Positions 24,410 through 32,471 of a stretch of 64,000 bases of DNA are shown here, in pieces (within the stretch, counting starts at the first letter, position 1; every line of letters starts with the position of its first letter). Origin of the DNA: DATFGK01 sp046712825. GTDB lineage: Bacteria; Actinomycetota; AC-67. The position numbers and the translations under genes were made by a program. Location of the stretch: NCBI GenBank assembly GCA_046712825.1, contig JBKKCR010000084.1:1-64000 (forward strand), in the 5' to 3' direction. The notes beneath the pieces are model-generated. The model was not told the DNA's origin. It was given only the letters and a program-made list of their open reading frames with translations, and did not search any database.

Positions 24410-24817
24410 TCAGCCGCGATCGAGCTCCAGCGACGCGCTGTTGATGCACCAGCGCTGACCGCCGGCTTCGCGGGGCCCGTCATCGAAGAGGTGACCGAGG
24501 TGGGAGCCGCAGCGGGCGCATCGCACCTCCGTTCGGACCATCCCGTGGCTCCGGTCCTCGTGCAGGATCACCGCCTCGGGTGAGACCGCCTCGGTGAAGC
24601 TCGGCCATCCGGAACCCGAGTGGTACTTGACGTCGCTCTTGAAAAGGACGTTGCCGCATGCCGTGCACCGATACGTCCCGTCGTCCTCGGTGTCGACGTA
24701 CTCGCCGGTGAACGCTCGCTCGGTGCCGGCCCCCCGCAGGATGCGGTACTGCTCCGGCGTGAGCCGTGCCCGCCACTCCTCTTCGGTGGTGGGCAGACGA
24801 TCGCTCTCTCTGGCCAC
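24410..24817 (-). CDS. msrB: Peptide-methionine (R)-S-oxide reductase
   Basis: 135 residues from the GTG at 24817, preceded by GGGAGGAGGGG; an ATG at 24835 is also in frame. It has the MsrB fold with two zinc-binding CxxC pairs (CTAC and CARC), the SGSGWPSF substrate loop, and the catalytic Cys in [10 protein letters not shown]. It reduces methionine-R-sulfoxide in proteins using thioredoxin. It is divergent from the zinc-uptake operon and shares the intergenic region with the Zur box. Because MsrB carries structural zinc, a shared response to zinc is possible but unproven. Confidence 0.9.
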   Translation of the reverse strand: MARESDRLPTTEEEWRARLTPEQYRILRGAGTERAFTGEYVDTEDDGTYRCTACGNVLFKSDVKYHSGSGWPSFTEAVSPEAVILHEDRSHGMVRTEVRCARCGSHLGHLFDDGPREAGGQRWCINSASLELDRG

Positions 24818-24870
24818 GACCCCTCCTCCCGTCATCGAACACTCTAGTTCCGGTGTGGGCGGTAGCGTAT

Positions 24871-24890
24871 TGACAATCATTCTCATTATC
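24871..24890 (+). promoter_or_regulatory. Zur/Fur-type box upstream of znuA
   Basis: TGACAATCATTCTCA (24871-24885) is a near-perfect 7-1-7 inverted repeat (TGAcAAT / ATTcTCA) of the FurB/Zur type. The 19 bases from 24872 match 15 of 19 of the classical GATAATGATAATCATTATC Fur box. TTGACA (24870-24875) overlaps the box as a perfect -35, so a bound Zur would block transcription. The regulator is probably the fur-family gene at the end of this operon. Confidence 0.8.
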
Positions 24891-24905
24891 TCTTACGGTC
24901 CCGGC

Positions 24906-25814
24906 ATGGCTTGGACCGGTTGGAGGCCCGGCGTCGTCGCGGTGGCGCTCGCGATGGCTTCGGCTGGCTGCGGGGGCAGCGGAGCGCCGCCGGGGCCCGG
25001 CCTGGACGTCGTCGCGGCGTTCTACCCGCTGGCCGAGGCGGCGCGTCAGGCCGGCGGGCCATTCGTTCGCGTCCACGACATCACGCCCACCGGCGTGGAG
25101 CCGCACGACCTCGAGCTGAAGCCGAGCGATGTTGGGCTGATCCGCTCGGCCGACCTCATCCTGTACCTCGGCGGTGGGTTCCAGCCGGCTCTGGAGGACG
25201 CGATCGGGGCCATCCCCAACAAGACCACCGCAGTGGACCTGCTCGAAGGATTCCCCCTGACGAAGGACGCCGACGACGATGAGGCTACCGATCCTCACGT
25301 CTGGCTGGATCCGTTGCTCATGATCCGCATCGTCGAGCGGGTGGCCGAGGAGATGAGCGCGCGGCTCTCGGAAGAGCAGACGGTGTTCGAGAGCCGCGCC
25401 TTCACCCACAAGACCTCGCTCGAGGAGCTGCATCGCAGCTTCCGGGCCACGCTGGCCACGTGCGGGCGGCGGGAGATCGTTACCGCACACGCATCGTTCG
25501 GATACCTCGCGGCTCGGTACGGATTGGAGCAGATCGCCATCTCCGGTTTGTCGCCCGAGGCCGAGCCGTCGCCTCGGCGGCTCGAGGAGGTCGCCCGGAT
25601 CGCCAAGCAGCGCGGCGTGAAGACGATCTTCTTCGAGACATTGGTCAGCCCGCGCGTGGCCGAGACGGTTGCTCGCACGGTGGGGGCGCGCACCGCGGTG
25701 CTCAACCCGATCGAGGGGCTCACCGAGGAGCAGCGGACCGCAGGCGAGGACTACGTGTCGTTGATGCGGGCGAACCTGGCAGAGCTCGCGTTGGGGCTGC
25801 AATGCAAGAGCTGA
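24906..25814 (+). CDS. znuA: Zinc ABC transporter substrate-binding lipoprotein
   Basis: 302 residues from the ATG at 24906. A lipoprotein signal (MAWTGWRPGVVAVALAMASAGC, lipobox SAGC, Cys22) anchors it outside the membrane. It is a cluster A-I (ZnuA/PsaA) binding protein with the metal-ligand set: His in GVEPHDLEL, His in DPHVWLDP, His in TAHASFGYLA and an acidic residue in FFETLVSP. The acidic loop DADDDEATD replaces the His-rich loop of many ZnuA proteins. It is the first gene after the Zur box and overlaps znuC by 13 bases. Confidence 0.9.
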   Translation: MAWTGWRPGVVAVALAMASAGCGGSGAPPGPGLDVVAAFYPLAEAARQAGGPFVRVHDITPTGVEPHDLELKPSDVGLIRSADLILYLGGGFQPALEDAIGAIPNKTTAVDLLEGFPLTKDADDDEATDPHVWLDPLLMIRIVERVAEEMSARLSEEQTVFESRAFTHKTSLEELHRSFRATLATCGRREIVTAHASFGYLAARYGLEQIAISGLSPEAEPSPRRLEEVARIAKQRGVKTIFFETLVSPRVAETVARTVGARTAVLNPIEGLTEEQRTAGEDYVSLMRANLAELALGLQCKS

Positions 25815-26551
25815 GCGACCGCACACCGAAAGACGCCGTGCTCGAGGTTCGTGAGATCGAGTTCGCCTTCGAAAGCGGACGCGTTCTCAACGCCGTGAGC
25901 CTCGCCGTACGGCCGCGCGACTTCCTCGTGCTGCTCGGGCCCAACGGCAGCGGCAAGAGCACGTTGGTCAAGGTCGCGCTCGGCCTGCTCGAGCCCGCCG
26001 CCGGAACGGCGGCCTTATTCGGGCTTCCCGCCCGGGATCCGCGCGCGCGAGAGAACGTCGGTTACGTGCCGCAGCGCGCCGCGATCTCTTCGCGGGTGCC
26101 GGCGACGGTCGCCGAGGTGGTCCTCACCGGGCGTGTGCACGGCTCCCCGTTCGGCGTGTTCCGGCGCGCGGACCGGGAGGCCGCCGCGAAGGCGCTCGAC
26201 CGCGTCGGACTCGCGCACCTGGCCGGTCGCCGGATCGGCGAGCTGTCCGGCGGTGAGCAGCAGCGCGTTCTCATCGCGCGCGCTCTGGTGTCCGACCCGA
26301 GGCTGCTCGTGCTCGACGAGCCCACGGCCGGTGTCGACAAGGAGTCGCAGTCGCGATTCGCCCAGGTCTTGCGGGACCTGAATGCCTCGGGCGTCACGAT
26401 CGTGATGGTGGCCCACGACGTCGGCGCCGTCGGACCCCACCTCACGCGCGTCGTCGCCCTCCATCAGGGGCATCTCGACGAGATCCCGCTCGAGGAAGCG
26501 CGCGAGCAGATCGGGATGTTCGTCGAGGACCACCCGTCGGGTGGCCACTGA
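25802..26551 (+). CDS. znuC: Zinc ABC transporter ATP-binding protein
   Basis: 249 residues from the ATG at 25802, inside the 3' end of znuA. Motifs are those of a metal-type ABC ATPase: Walker A GPNGSGKST (about residue 46), Q-loop VPQR, signature LSGGEQQRVLIARAL, Walker B LLVLDEPTAG and the H-loop VAHD. It energises uptake of zinc, or possibly manganese, through ZnuB. The operon order, Zur box and terminal Fur-family gene support zinc. Confidence 0.9.
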   Translation: MQELSDRTPKDAVLEVREIEFAFESGRVLNAVSLAVRPRDFLVLLGPNGSGKSTLVKVALGLLEPAAGTAALFGLPARDPRARENVGYVPQRAAISSRVPATVAEVVLTGRVHGSPFGVFRRADREAAAKALDRVGLAHLAGRRIGELSGGEQQRVLIARALVSDPRLLVLDEPTAGVDKESQSRFAQVLRDLNASGVTIVMVAHDVGAVGPHLTRVVALHQGHLDEIPLEEAREQIGMFVEDHPSGGH

Positions 26552-27372
26552 TGGGCTTCTTCGAGCTGTTCTGGATGTCGGTCGTGGCCGGCGCGGCCGT
26601 CGGGGCGGCGGCGCCGTCGATCGGGACGTTCGTCGTGCAGAAGCGGCTCTCACTGATCGGCGACGGCATCGGGCACGTCGCGTTCGCCGGCGTTGCGTTC
26701 GCGCTCTGGCTCGACGTGTCGCCGCTCGCCGCGGCGCTCACGTTCGCCGTGCTGGGAGCGATCGGGATCGACGTGATGCGTCGCCGCAGTCCGGAGGAGG
26801 CCGACATGGGCCTCGCGCTGTTCTTCTACGGCTCGATCGCGTTGGGCGCGGTCGTGCTGCAGCTCGGCGGGTCGTTCAACGCGGGGCTTCTCGGGATCCT
26901 GTTCGGTCAGGTGCTGAGCGTCACCGCCGGCGAGCTCGTCACGATCGTGGTGCTCGCCGTGTTCATCCTCGGCGTCGTCGCTTTGAGCTACCGCGGCTTG
27001 GTCACCGTCGCGATCGATGAGGAGGCGGCGGTCGTTCGCGGGCTGCCGGTCGGCGCGCTCAACGCCGGGCTCATGATGCTCACGGCGTTGACGATCGGGG
27101 TCGGGATGCGTGTCGTGGGCATCCTGCTCATCGCGGCCATGATGGTCCTGCCGGTGGGCATCGCGCGCAACGTCGTTCGGAGCTTCAAGGCGACGCTGGT
27201 GACCGCGTCGCTGGTTGGGGCTGCGTGCGCGGTTGCGGGGATCGCGGCCTCGTACGCCTTGGACACGGTGCCCAGCGGCACCATCGTCCTCGTCGCGGTC
27301 GCCGCGTACCTGATCTCGGACGCGGTGCGGCTCGCGCGGCGTTCGCTCGCGCGGGGGAGGGTCGCTGCGTGA
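26551..27372 (+). CDS. znuB: Zinc ABC transporter permease
   Basis: 273 residues with eight or nine hydrophobic helices of the ABC-3 family (LFWMSVVAGAAVGAAAPSIGTFVVQKRLSLIGDGIGHVAFAGVAFALW at the start, GMRVVGILLIAAMMVLPVGIARNVVRS later). It forms the membrane channel for the metal delivered by the ZnuA-like lipoprotein. ATG overlaps the znuC stop (TGATG) and its own stop overlaps the zur GTG (GTGA), so the four genes are one tightly coupled transcript. Confidence 0.9.
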   Translation: MGFFELFWMSVVAGAAVGAAAPSIGTFVVQKRLSLIGDGIGHVAFAGVAFALWLDVSPLAAALTFAVLGAIGIDVMRRRSPEEADMGLALFFYGSIALGAVVLQLGGSFNAGLLGILFGQVLSVTAGELVTIVVLAVFILGVVALSYRGLVTVAIDEEAAVVRGLPVGALNAGLMMLTALTIGVGMRVVGILLIAAMMVLPVGIARNVVRSFKATLVTASLVGAACAVAGIAASYALDTVPSGTIVLVAVAAYLISDAVRLARRSLARGRVAA

Positions 27373-27791
27373 GGCGCGAGACGAAGCAGCGGAGCGAAGT
27401 GCTGGCGTCGCTCGCCGGTGGTGAGGCGCTGTCGGCGCAGGAGTTGCACGATCGGTTGCGCCACGCGGGGAGCCGGACGGGTCTGGCGACCGTCTACCGG
27501 ACGCTGCGTATGCTCGTCGAGGACGGCGTCGTCGACGTCTTGCGCGAGGACCCGGTCCAGCTCCGGTACCGCGTCTGCTCTGTCGAGCACCATCACCATC
27601 TCGTGTGTGAGTCCTGCGGCCGGGTCGAGGAGATCCCCGAGTGCGACGTGAGCGAGTGGGCGGTCCGCGTCGCCCGGCCGCGCGGGTTCCGTGTCCGAAC
27701 ACATCGCGCCGAGATCCTCGGCGTGTGCGGGACGTGCGCAGGCGACGTTAGAAAACCTCGGAGCCGTCGTCCGCGGACCGCTCCGGCCTGA
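27369..27791 (+). CDS. zur: Fur-family regulator, probable Zur
   Basis: 140 residues from a GTG overlapping the znuB stop. The winged helix (RRETKQRSEVLASLAGGEALSAQELHDRLR, TGLATVYRTLRMLVEDGVVD) is followed by the metal-binding domain: HHHHLVCESCG and CGTC make the structural-zinc CxxC pairs and the His cluster the sensing site. Its place as the last gene of the zinc-uptake operon, with a Fur/Zur box in front of znuA, makes it the likely autoregulated zinc repressor. The end overlaps the convergent CsaA-like gene by 44 bases. Confidence 0.88.
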   Translation: MRRETKQRSEVLASLAGGEALSAQELHDRLRHAGSRTGLATVYRTLRMLVEDGVVDVLREDPVQLRYRVCSVEHHHHLVCESCGRVEEIPECDVSEWAVRVARPRGFRVRTHRAEILGVCGTCAGDVRKPRSRRPRTAPA

Positions 27792-28059
27792 GCACGACGA
27801 CGCCGGCCGGCGTCTGGACGCCGAGGACCAGACATTCCGACACGACGCCGGCGATCCGCTTCGGCGGAAGATCCACGAGCGCGACGACCTGCGACCCGAC
27901 CAGGTCGGCTGGGGAATAGAGGTCGGTGATCTGGGCGCTCGAGCGCTTGCGCCCCGCGGCACCGAAATCGATCTCGAGCACGTAGGCAGGCTTGCGGGCC
28001 CCCGCGAGCGGTTCCGCCGACACGATGGTGCCGACCAGGGCCTTTCCGCTCAGCTCCAT
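27748..28059 (-). CDS. CsaA-like tRNA-binding domain protein
   Basis: 103 residues from the ATG at 28059 (a TTG at 28098 is also in frame). The single OB-fold has the CsaA/EMAP-II signature: VGTIVSAEPLAGARKPAYVLEIDFG, SSAQIT, LYSPADLVGSQVVALVDLPPKRIAG, ECLVLG and VVVLRPE. CsaA was described as an export chaperone in Bacillus and is related to the tRNA-binding domain of MetRS. It overlaps zur tail-to-tail by 44 bases. Confidence 0.88.
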   Translation of the reverse strand: MELSGKALVGTIVSAEPLAGARKPAYVLEIDFGAAGRKRSSAQITDLYSPADLVGSQVVALVDLPPKRIAGVVSECLVLGVQTPAGVVVLRPERSADDGSEVF

Positions 28060-28102
28060 GCCGGCGCCATCATCGGCGGCGGAACCCCTTGACGGCAAGG
28101 AA

Positions 28103-28116
28103 TGAACCGTTGTTCA
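28103..28116. promoter_or_regulatory. Probable TetR operator upstream of tetR-aidB
   Basis: TGAACCGTTGTTCA is a 5-4-5 inverted repeat (TGAAC / GTTCA) ending nine bases before the ATG at 28126 of the TetR gene. An upstream in-frame ATG at 28102 lies at the edge of the repeat, which argues for the later start. Confidence 0.6.
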
Positions 28117-28125
28117 ATCCTTGCG

Positions 28126-28752
28126 ATGCCGTACCGGCGGACGGAGTTGATGGAGGAGCGGCTCGCGGAGACGCGCGAGCGGATCGTGCGGGCCGCGCTC
28201 GGCCTTATCGCGCGCGGCGGCTATCGCGAGGTGTCGGTCGCGGCCGTGGCCGACGAGGCCGGTGTCGCGACGGGAAGCGTCTACCGGCACTTCTCTTCGA
28301 AGGCCGACCTCTTCGCCGAGGTGTTTCGTCGCGCGTCCGGGCGCGAGCTGGCGGTGGTGCGCGCGGTCGCCGCGCGCACGGACGCGCGACCCACAGAGCG
28401 CCTGGTAGCGGCGCTGGAGACCTTCGCCCGCCGGGCCCTCAGCGGCCGGCGGCTCGCGTACGCACTGATCGCCGAGCCCGCCGACCCGGCGGTCGACGAG
28501 GAGCGGCTCCGGTTCCGCCGCGCGTACCGCGATGTGTTCGCGAGGCTGCTGCGCGAAGCGATCGCGGCCGGCGAGCTTCCGGAACAAGACGTCCAGGTCG
28601 TCGCATCAGCTTTGGTGGGTGCGATGGGGGAGGCCCTCGTCGGGCCGTTGTCGCCGTCGGCGCGAGCCCGGAACCCCGGACGGCTCATCGAGGCGATCGT
28701 TCGGTTCTGCACCCGTGCCATCTCTCGGGAGGTCTCGTATGCCAACGCATGA
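28126..28752 (+). CDS. TetR/AcrR-family transcriptional regulator
   Basis: 208 residues from the ATG at 28126. The helix-turn-helix is RERIVRAALGLIARGGYREVSVAAVADEAGVATGSVYRHFSSKADLFAEVF; the helical C-terminal domain follows. The gene overlaps the AidB-like gene by 14 bases, so they form one transcript. A TGAAC-N4-GTTCA palindrome directly upstream is its likely autoregulatory operator. It may respond to an acyl-CoA or alkyl compound (inference from the neighbour). Confidence 0.85.
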   Translation: MPYRRTELMEERLAETRERIVRAALGLIARGGYREVSVAAVADEAGVATGSVYRHFSSKADLFAEVFRRASGRELAVVRAVAARTDARPTERLVAALETFARRALSGRRLAYALIAEPADPAVDEERLRFRRAYRDVFARLLREAIAAGELPEQDVQVVASALVGAMGEALVGPLSPSARARNPGRLIEAIVRFCTRAISREVSYANA

Positions 28753-30379
28753 GGTCACCAACCAGCCGCCGCCGCTCTCCGGGTACAACGTCTTCGAGTC
28801 CGACCGTGCGCTCGTGGAAGCGCTCGGCCGCGAGGGCGCGGATTGGGCGGAGGACGAGTGCCGCGAGCTCGGGGAGATCGCCGGGTCCGAGACCGCGCAG
28901 GCGTGGGGTGTCCAGGCCAACGTCAACCCGCCGGTGCTGCGCACCCACGATCGCTACGGGAACCGTATCGACGAGGTCGAGTTCCATCCCTCATGGCATC
29001 GGCTGATGGAGATCGCCGTCTCGCACGGACTTCACGCGCTGCCGTGGCGCGACGACCGGCCGGGCGCGCACGTCGCCCGGGCGGCGATGTTCATGACCTG
29101 GCAGGTCGAGGCCGGTCACGGCTGCCCGATCTCGATGACCTACTCGGTCATGCCGGCGTTGCGGAAGCAGCCGGAGCTCGCGGCGGAGTGGGAGCCGCGG
29201 TTCACCTCGCTCGACTACGACCCGCGCTCGATGCCGTCGGCGTCGAAACGCGGTGCGCTCGCCGGGATGGCGATGACCGAGAAGCAGGGCGGCTCCGACG
29301 TTCGCACGAACGCCACGCGCGCCGTCGCATCCAACGGCGGCGGACCGGGCTCCGAGTACCGGATCACCGGGCACAAGTGGTTCTGCTCCGCGCCGATGTG
29401 CGACGCGTTCCTCGTGCTCGCTCAGGCGCCCGGCGGGCTGTCGTGCTTCCTGCTTCCGCGGTGGCTTCCCGACGGCACGCGCAACGCGTTCCACATCCAG
29501 CGGCTGAAGGACAAGCTCGGCAACCGCTCCAACGCCTCGAGCGAGGTCGAGTTCGCCGGCGCGACCGCGTGGATGGTGGGGGAGGAGGGCCGCGGCGTTC
29601 CGACGATCATCGACATGGTGACCCACACCCGGCTCGACTGCGTGATCGGCACGACGGCGCAGATTCGACAAGGGGTCGCGCAAGCGACGCACCACGCCGC
29701 GTATCGGTCGGCGTTCGGCAGGACGCTGATCGACCAGCCGTTGATGCGGAACGTGCTCGCCGATCTCGCGCTCGAGTCCGAGGCCGCGACGATCACCGCG
29801 ATGCGGCTCGCGCGCGCGTACGACGCGGGGGCCGACGACGAGGAAGAGATGTTGTTCCGGCGGCTGGCTGCGGCGATCTCGAAGTACTGGATCTGCAAGC
29901 GGGGCCCCGCGCACGCCGCCGAGGCGCTGGAGGTGCTCGGCGGGAACGGCTACGTCGAGGACTCGGGGATGCCGCGTCTGTTCCGCGAGAGCCCGCTGAA
30001 CTCGATCTGGGAAGGCTCGGGCAACGTCATCTGCCTGGACGTGCTCCGCGCGCTGGCGAAGACGCCGCAAGCCCTCGACGCGCTCTTCGCGGAGATCGAG
30101 CTCGCGTCCGGCGCCGATCCACGGCTGGACGCGTTCGTCGCCTCGGTGCGGACGGAGCTCGCCGATCCGACGGACGGGATCGAAGCGCGCGCTCGCCGTT
30201 TGGTCGAACGCTTGGCGCTCGCGCTCCAAGGATCGCTGATGGTGCGCCACGCCTCGCCGGCTGCCGCCGACGCATTCTGCGCGTCACGGATGGCGGGTGA
30301 CTGGGGCCGCGCATTCGGCACGCTCCCGTCCGGGTTGGACCTCGGCGCGATCGTCGAGCGGGCCCGGCCGAAGCTCTAG
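28739..30379 (+). CDS. aidB: AidB-like acyl-CoA dehydrogenase family protein
   Basis: 546 residues from the ATG at 28739, which has GGGAGG six bases upstream. The protein follows E. coli AidB end to end: NQPPPLSGYNVFESDRAL, QANVNPPVLRTHDRYGNRIDEVEFHPSWH, MTEKQGGSDVR, HKWFCSAPMCDAFLVLAQ, LKDKLGNRSNASSEVEF, ICKRGP, EVLGGNGYVEDS and NSIWEGSGNVICLDVLRAL. AidB binds FAD and DNA and is induced in the adaptive response to alkylation; its dehydrogenase activity is weak. Here it is controlled with a TetR gene instead of Ada. Confidence 0.9.
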   Translation: MPTHEVTNQPPPLSGYNVFESDRALVEALGREGADWAEDECRELGEIAGSETAQAWGVQANVNPPVLRTHDRYGNRIDEVEFHPSWHRLMEIAVSHGLHALPWRDDRPGAHVARAAMFMTWQVEAGHGCPISMTYSVMPALRKQPELAAEWEPRFTSLDYDPRSMPSASKRGALAGMAMTEKQGGSDVRTNATRAVASNGGGPGSEYRITGHKWFCSAPMCDAFLVLAQAPGGLSCFLLPRWLPDGTRNAFHIQRLKDKLGNRSNASSEVEFAGATAWMVGEEGRGVPTIIDMVTHTRLDCVIGTTAQIRQGVAQATHHAAYRSAFGRTLIDQPLMRNVLADLALESEAATITAMRLARAYDAGADDEEEMLFRRLAAAISKYWICKRGPAHAAEALEVLGGNGYVEDSGMPRLFRESPLNSIWEGSGNVICLDVLRALAKTPQALDALFAEIELASGADPRLDAFVASVRTELADPTDGIEARARRLVERLALALQGSLMVRHASPAAADAFCASRMAGDWGRAFGTLPSGLDLGAIVERARPKL

Positions 30380-30399
30380 CCCTCGTCGTCGGTTGGGGT

Positions 30400-30804
30400 T
30401 CAGATCGACGCGAGGTCGATCGCCGTCTCGGGTGCGGCCGCCAGGATCCGGTCGTCGTCGGTAAGGAGTGGGATGCCGCGGGACTCAGCCAGCGCAACGT
30501 AGGCCGCGTCGTACGCGGAGAGTCCCCGGGCGATCCAAGGAGTCAGATCTTCGAGGTCTGCCTCCGCCACCTCGAAAGCGACCATCTTCAGGGATGCCGC
30601 CAGGTCGAGGAGGTCGGCCTCGGCCCATGTCCATCGGCGGCCGGCAACGTTGAGGATCTCGAGAAAGAGCAACGACGGTACGGTTACGATCAGCTCGCCG
30701 GCGCGATGCCGTTCCCTAACGATACGGGCTTGCTCGGAAGAGACCTCCGCATTCGGCGCGAACCACTTGAGCACGACTGAGGCGTCGAGGACGGCCTCGG
30801 TCAC
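30400..30804 (-). CDS. vapC: VapC-family PIN-domain toxin
   Basis: 134 residues from a GTG that overlaps the antitoxin stop by four bases (GTGA). The four acidic residues of the PIN nuclease are all present: Asp7 (LDAS), Glu49 (LEIL), Asp99 (YDAAY) and Asp116-118 (TDDD). VapC toxins are Mg2+-dependent RNases that cleave tRNA or rRNA. The pair with an RHH antitoxin is a standard VapBC module. The gene is convergent with aidB (20-base gap). Confidence 0.88.
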   Translation of the reverse strand: MTEAVLDASVVLKWFAPNAEVSSEQARIVRERHRAGELIVTVPSLLFLEILNVAGRRWTWAEADLLDLAASLKMVAFEVAEADLEDLTPWIARGLSAYDAAYVALAESRGIPLLTDDDRILAAAPETAIDLASI

Positions 30805-31049
30805 CGTGCGTCTCGCTCGGCTCGGATCGCGATGGTGGGGTCCTCGGACATGCCGTTGGCGCGAAAGAGCGCGTCCAGCCGATCCATCGCGCGTCGGACG
30901 CTGGCTTGCCGTCCCGGTCCGTTGCGAGCGCCGAGCTCGCGTTCCGCCATTCGGGCGAGGTAGGCGCTTCGCGTGAGGCCTTGGCGTTTGGCTTCCCGAT
31001 CGACTCTGGCCAGCAATCGGTCGTCGAAGGAGACAAGAACTTTCGCCAT
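30801..31049 (-). CDS. vapB: Ribbon-helix-helix antitoxin (VapB type)
   Basis: 82 residues. The N-terminal ribbon-helix-helix (AKVLVSFDDRLLARVDREAKRQGLTRSAYLARM) binds DNA as a dimer; the C-terminal Arg-rich part (VRRAMDRLDALFRANGM) should wrap the toxin. It precedes and overlaps vapC. A perfect 16-base palindrome lies nine bases upstream of its ATG, as expected for an autoregulated RHH antitoxin. Confidence 0.85.
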   Translation of the reverse strand: MAKVLVSFDDRLLARVDREAKRQGLTRSAYLARMAERELGARNGPGRQASVRRAMDRLDALFRANGMSEDPTIAIRAERDAR

Positions 31050-31057
31050 GACCCGGA

Positions 31058-31073
31058 GGATATCCGGATATCC
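31058..31073. promoter_or_regulatory. Palindromic operator of vapBC
   Basis: GGATATCCGGATATCC is a perfect 16-base palindrome made of two GGATATCC units that are themselves palindromic. It lies just upstream of the vapB ATG. This arrangement suits two RHH dimers binding side by side. Confidence 0.75.
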
Positions 31074-31165
31074 CTCCTGATGTCAAGCGATCCTGACGGC
31101 ATGGCGGTGATCGAGCGCAAAGAGTCGATGCGCTCTATCCTCCGGTGAGAACCTGAGGGGGCGAG

Positions 31166-31615
31166 ATGACTCCGGAAGAGATGGTCAAGGTTCAGGACGA
31201 GCACATCGCGGCGGAGAACCGTGGCGACGTCGACGCGGCGGTGGCGACGTTCGTGGACGAGTGCTTCCTCGAGATCGTCGCGCTCGGACTGAAGTTCGAA
31301 GGGAAACAGGGGGTCGCGCTTCAATACGCGACACTCTTCTACACGTTCCCCGACGCGGTCCTGAGCATCGACGACCGCGCGTTCGGCGACGACACGCTGG
31401 TCGAGTGGGGATCGTTCACCGGGACGATGAAGGGCGAGTTCATGGGCGTGGCGCCGACCGGGCGCCGTTTGGATCTGCCCTTCATCGCCGTCGTCCGGTT
31501 CAAGGACGGGCTGATGGAGTCCGAGCGGGCGTACTACGACATCGCGAGCCTGTGCGATCAGCTCGAGATCGGCATCGACGAGGTCCGCGCCGCGGCGAAG
31601 CTCCTCGCCGGTTAG
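31166..31615 (+). CDS. SnoaL-like/NTF2-fold protein
   Basis: 149 residues with the cone-shaped NTF2 fold (EEMVKVQDEHIAAENRGDVDAAVATFVDE, FPDAVLSIDDRAFGDDTLVEWGSFTGTMKGEFMGVAPTGRRLDLPFIAVVRFKDGLMESERAYYD). It is closest to the SnoaL ester-cyclase group, which acts on polyketide-like or small hydrophobic substrates, though most chromosomal members are uncharacterised. GAGGGGGCG precedes the ATG. No operon partner is evident. Confidence 0.8.
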   Translation: MTPEEMVKVQDEHIAAENRGDVDAAVATFVDECFLEIVALGLKFEGKQGVALQYATLFYTFPDAVLSIDDRAFGDDTLVEWGSFTGTMKGEFMGVAPTGRRLDLPFIAVVRFKDGLMESERAYYDIASLCDQLEIGIDEVRAAAKLLAG

Positions 31616-31619
31616 CTCC

Positions 31620-31772
31620 TTACGCTGCTGCGGTGGCGCGGCCGAGGACCGCTCGGACCGCCGTCATCGCCGCTTCCACGCCGTCCCGATACCCGATCGG
31701 CACGTCGTAGAGGAAGGCGCGGCTCATCAGGTCGTCCTCGACGTCTTCCAGCCGTTCAAGTAGGGCTTCCAT
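31620..31772 (-). CDS. Small helical protein of unknown function (50 aa)
   Basis: 50 residues from the ATG at 31772, preceded by GGGAGGTGGG, a strong ribosome site that makes this small gene credible. The product is acidic and helical (MEALLERLEDVEDDLMSRAF, then VEAAMTAVRAVLG). The frame stays open upstream, but that part is Arg/Pro-rich and overlaps the neighbouring gene in another frame. Family unknown. Confidence 0.5.
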   Translation of the reverse strand: MEALLERLEDVEDDLMSRAFLYDVPIGYRDGVEAAMTAVRAVLGRATAAA

Positions 31773-31849
31773 ACGTCCCACCTCCCAGGCCGACACTAGC
31801 GGGTGGAGGTTTCGAGCGGTTTTCGATCGCGTAACGGCTGGGTGAACTC

Positions 31850-32143
31850 TCAGCCGGCCAGCGGGAGGGCGAGGAGCTTCTGCTCGTCCCCCGAGTCGAC
31901 GCGGGTGCGGAAATAGGGCTCGAGCCCACAGACCGGGCATTTGCCGATGACGACCTCGGCCTCTATCTCATCGTTCTTGATGAAGAACCGCTCGCCCGTC
32001 CAGACGAGCTGAGTCAGCCGCTCGACGCCGATCGTGATCGGCTCACCCGAGCCGAGATGGCCGGAGGTGTAGCCGACGAGCTTCACATGCTCGTGCGTGC
32101 CGTCGTCCGACAGCACGGTCTGCCTGGCGATGACCTCAGGCAC
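31850..32143 (-). CDS. DUF3892-like small protein with CPVC zinc-knuckle
   Basis: 97 residues, mainly beta. The pattern HVKLVGYTSGHLGSGEPITIGVERLTQLVWTGERFF...AEVVIGKCPVCGLEPYFRTRVD...LLALPL resembles the DUF3892 family (a strand ending in a T-x-x-D motif). A CPVC insertion just before the final motif could bind a metal only as a dimer or with other ligands. Function unknown. The assignment is from pattern only. Confidence 0.5.
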   Translation of the reverse strand: MPEVIARQTVLSDDGTHEHVKLVGYTSGHLGSGEPITIGVERLTQLVWTGERFFIKNDEIEAEVVIGKCPVCGLEPYFRTRVDSGDEQKLLALPLAG

Positions 32144-32212
32144 GGCGCCTCCGCGTCAGGTTGTCGTCGGCGGAAGGATACCGGCTCGTCGGTCTCGAGT
32201 CGCGCCTCCGGA

Positions 32213-32470
32213 TCAGGCGCTCACCAGCTCGACCGCGATCGTCGACACCTCCGCGCCGTCGGCGGTGATGTCGATCTGCTGCTTGGACTCGGTGGCCCCG
32301 GCGGCCTTGGCCTCCAGCGTCCAGGAGCCCGGCGCGACGTGGAACGTGAACTTCCCGTCGTCCTTGGTGTACTGCTCGGAAACGAACTCGCCGGACGGCC
32401 CGATGAGCCGTATGTACACACCTCCGGCCGGCTTCCCTTCCAGAGTTACCGCCCCATTGATCGATGGCAT
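32213..32470 (-). CDS. DUF1416 family protein (SseC-like)
   Basis: 85 residues forming one carboxypeptidase-regulatory-like beta-sandwich: INGAVTLEGKPAGGVYIRLIGPSGEFVSEQYTKDDGKFTFHVAPGSWTLEAKA. DUF1416 proteins are found in actinobacteria near sulfurtransferase or sulfur-metabolism genes (SseC of Mycobacterium). Here it is one base downstream of the small zinc-ribbon gene and co-oriented with the sulfite reductase operon, supporting a role linked to sulfur assimilation. Confidence 0.8.
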   Translation of the reverse strand: MPSINGAVTLEGKPAGGVYIRLIGPSGEFVSEQYTKDDGKFTFHVAPGSWTLEAKAAGATESKQQIDITADGAEVSTIAVELVSA

Positions 32471-32471
32471 C

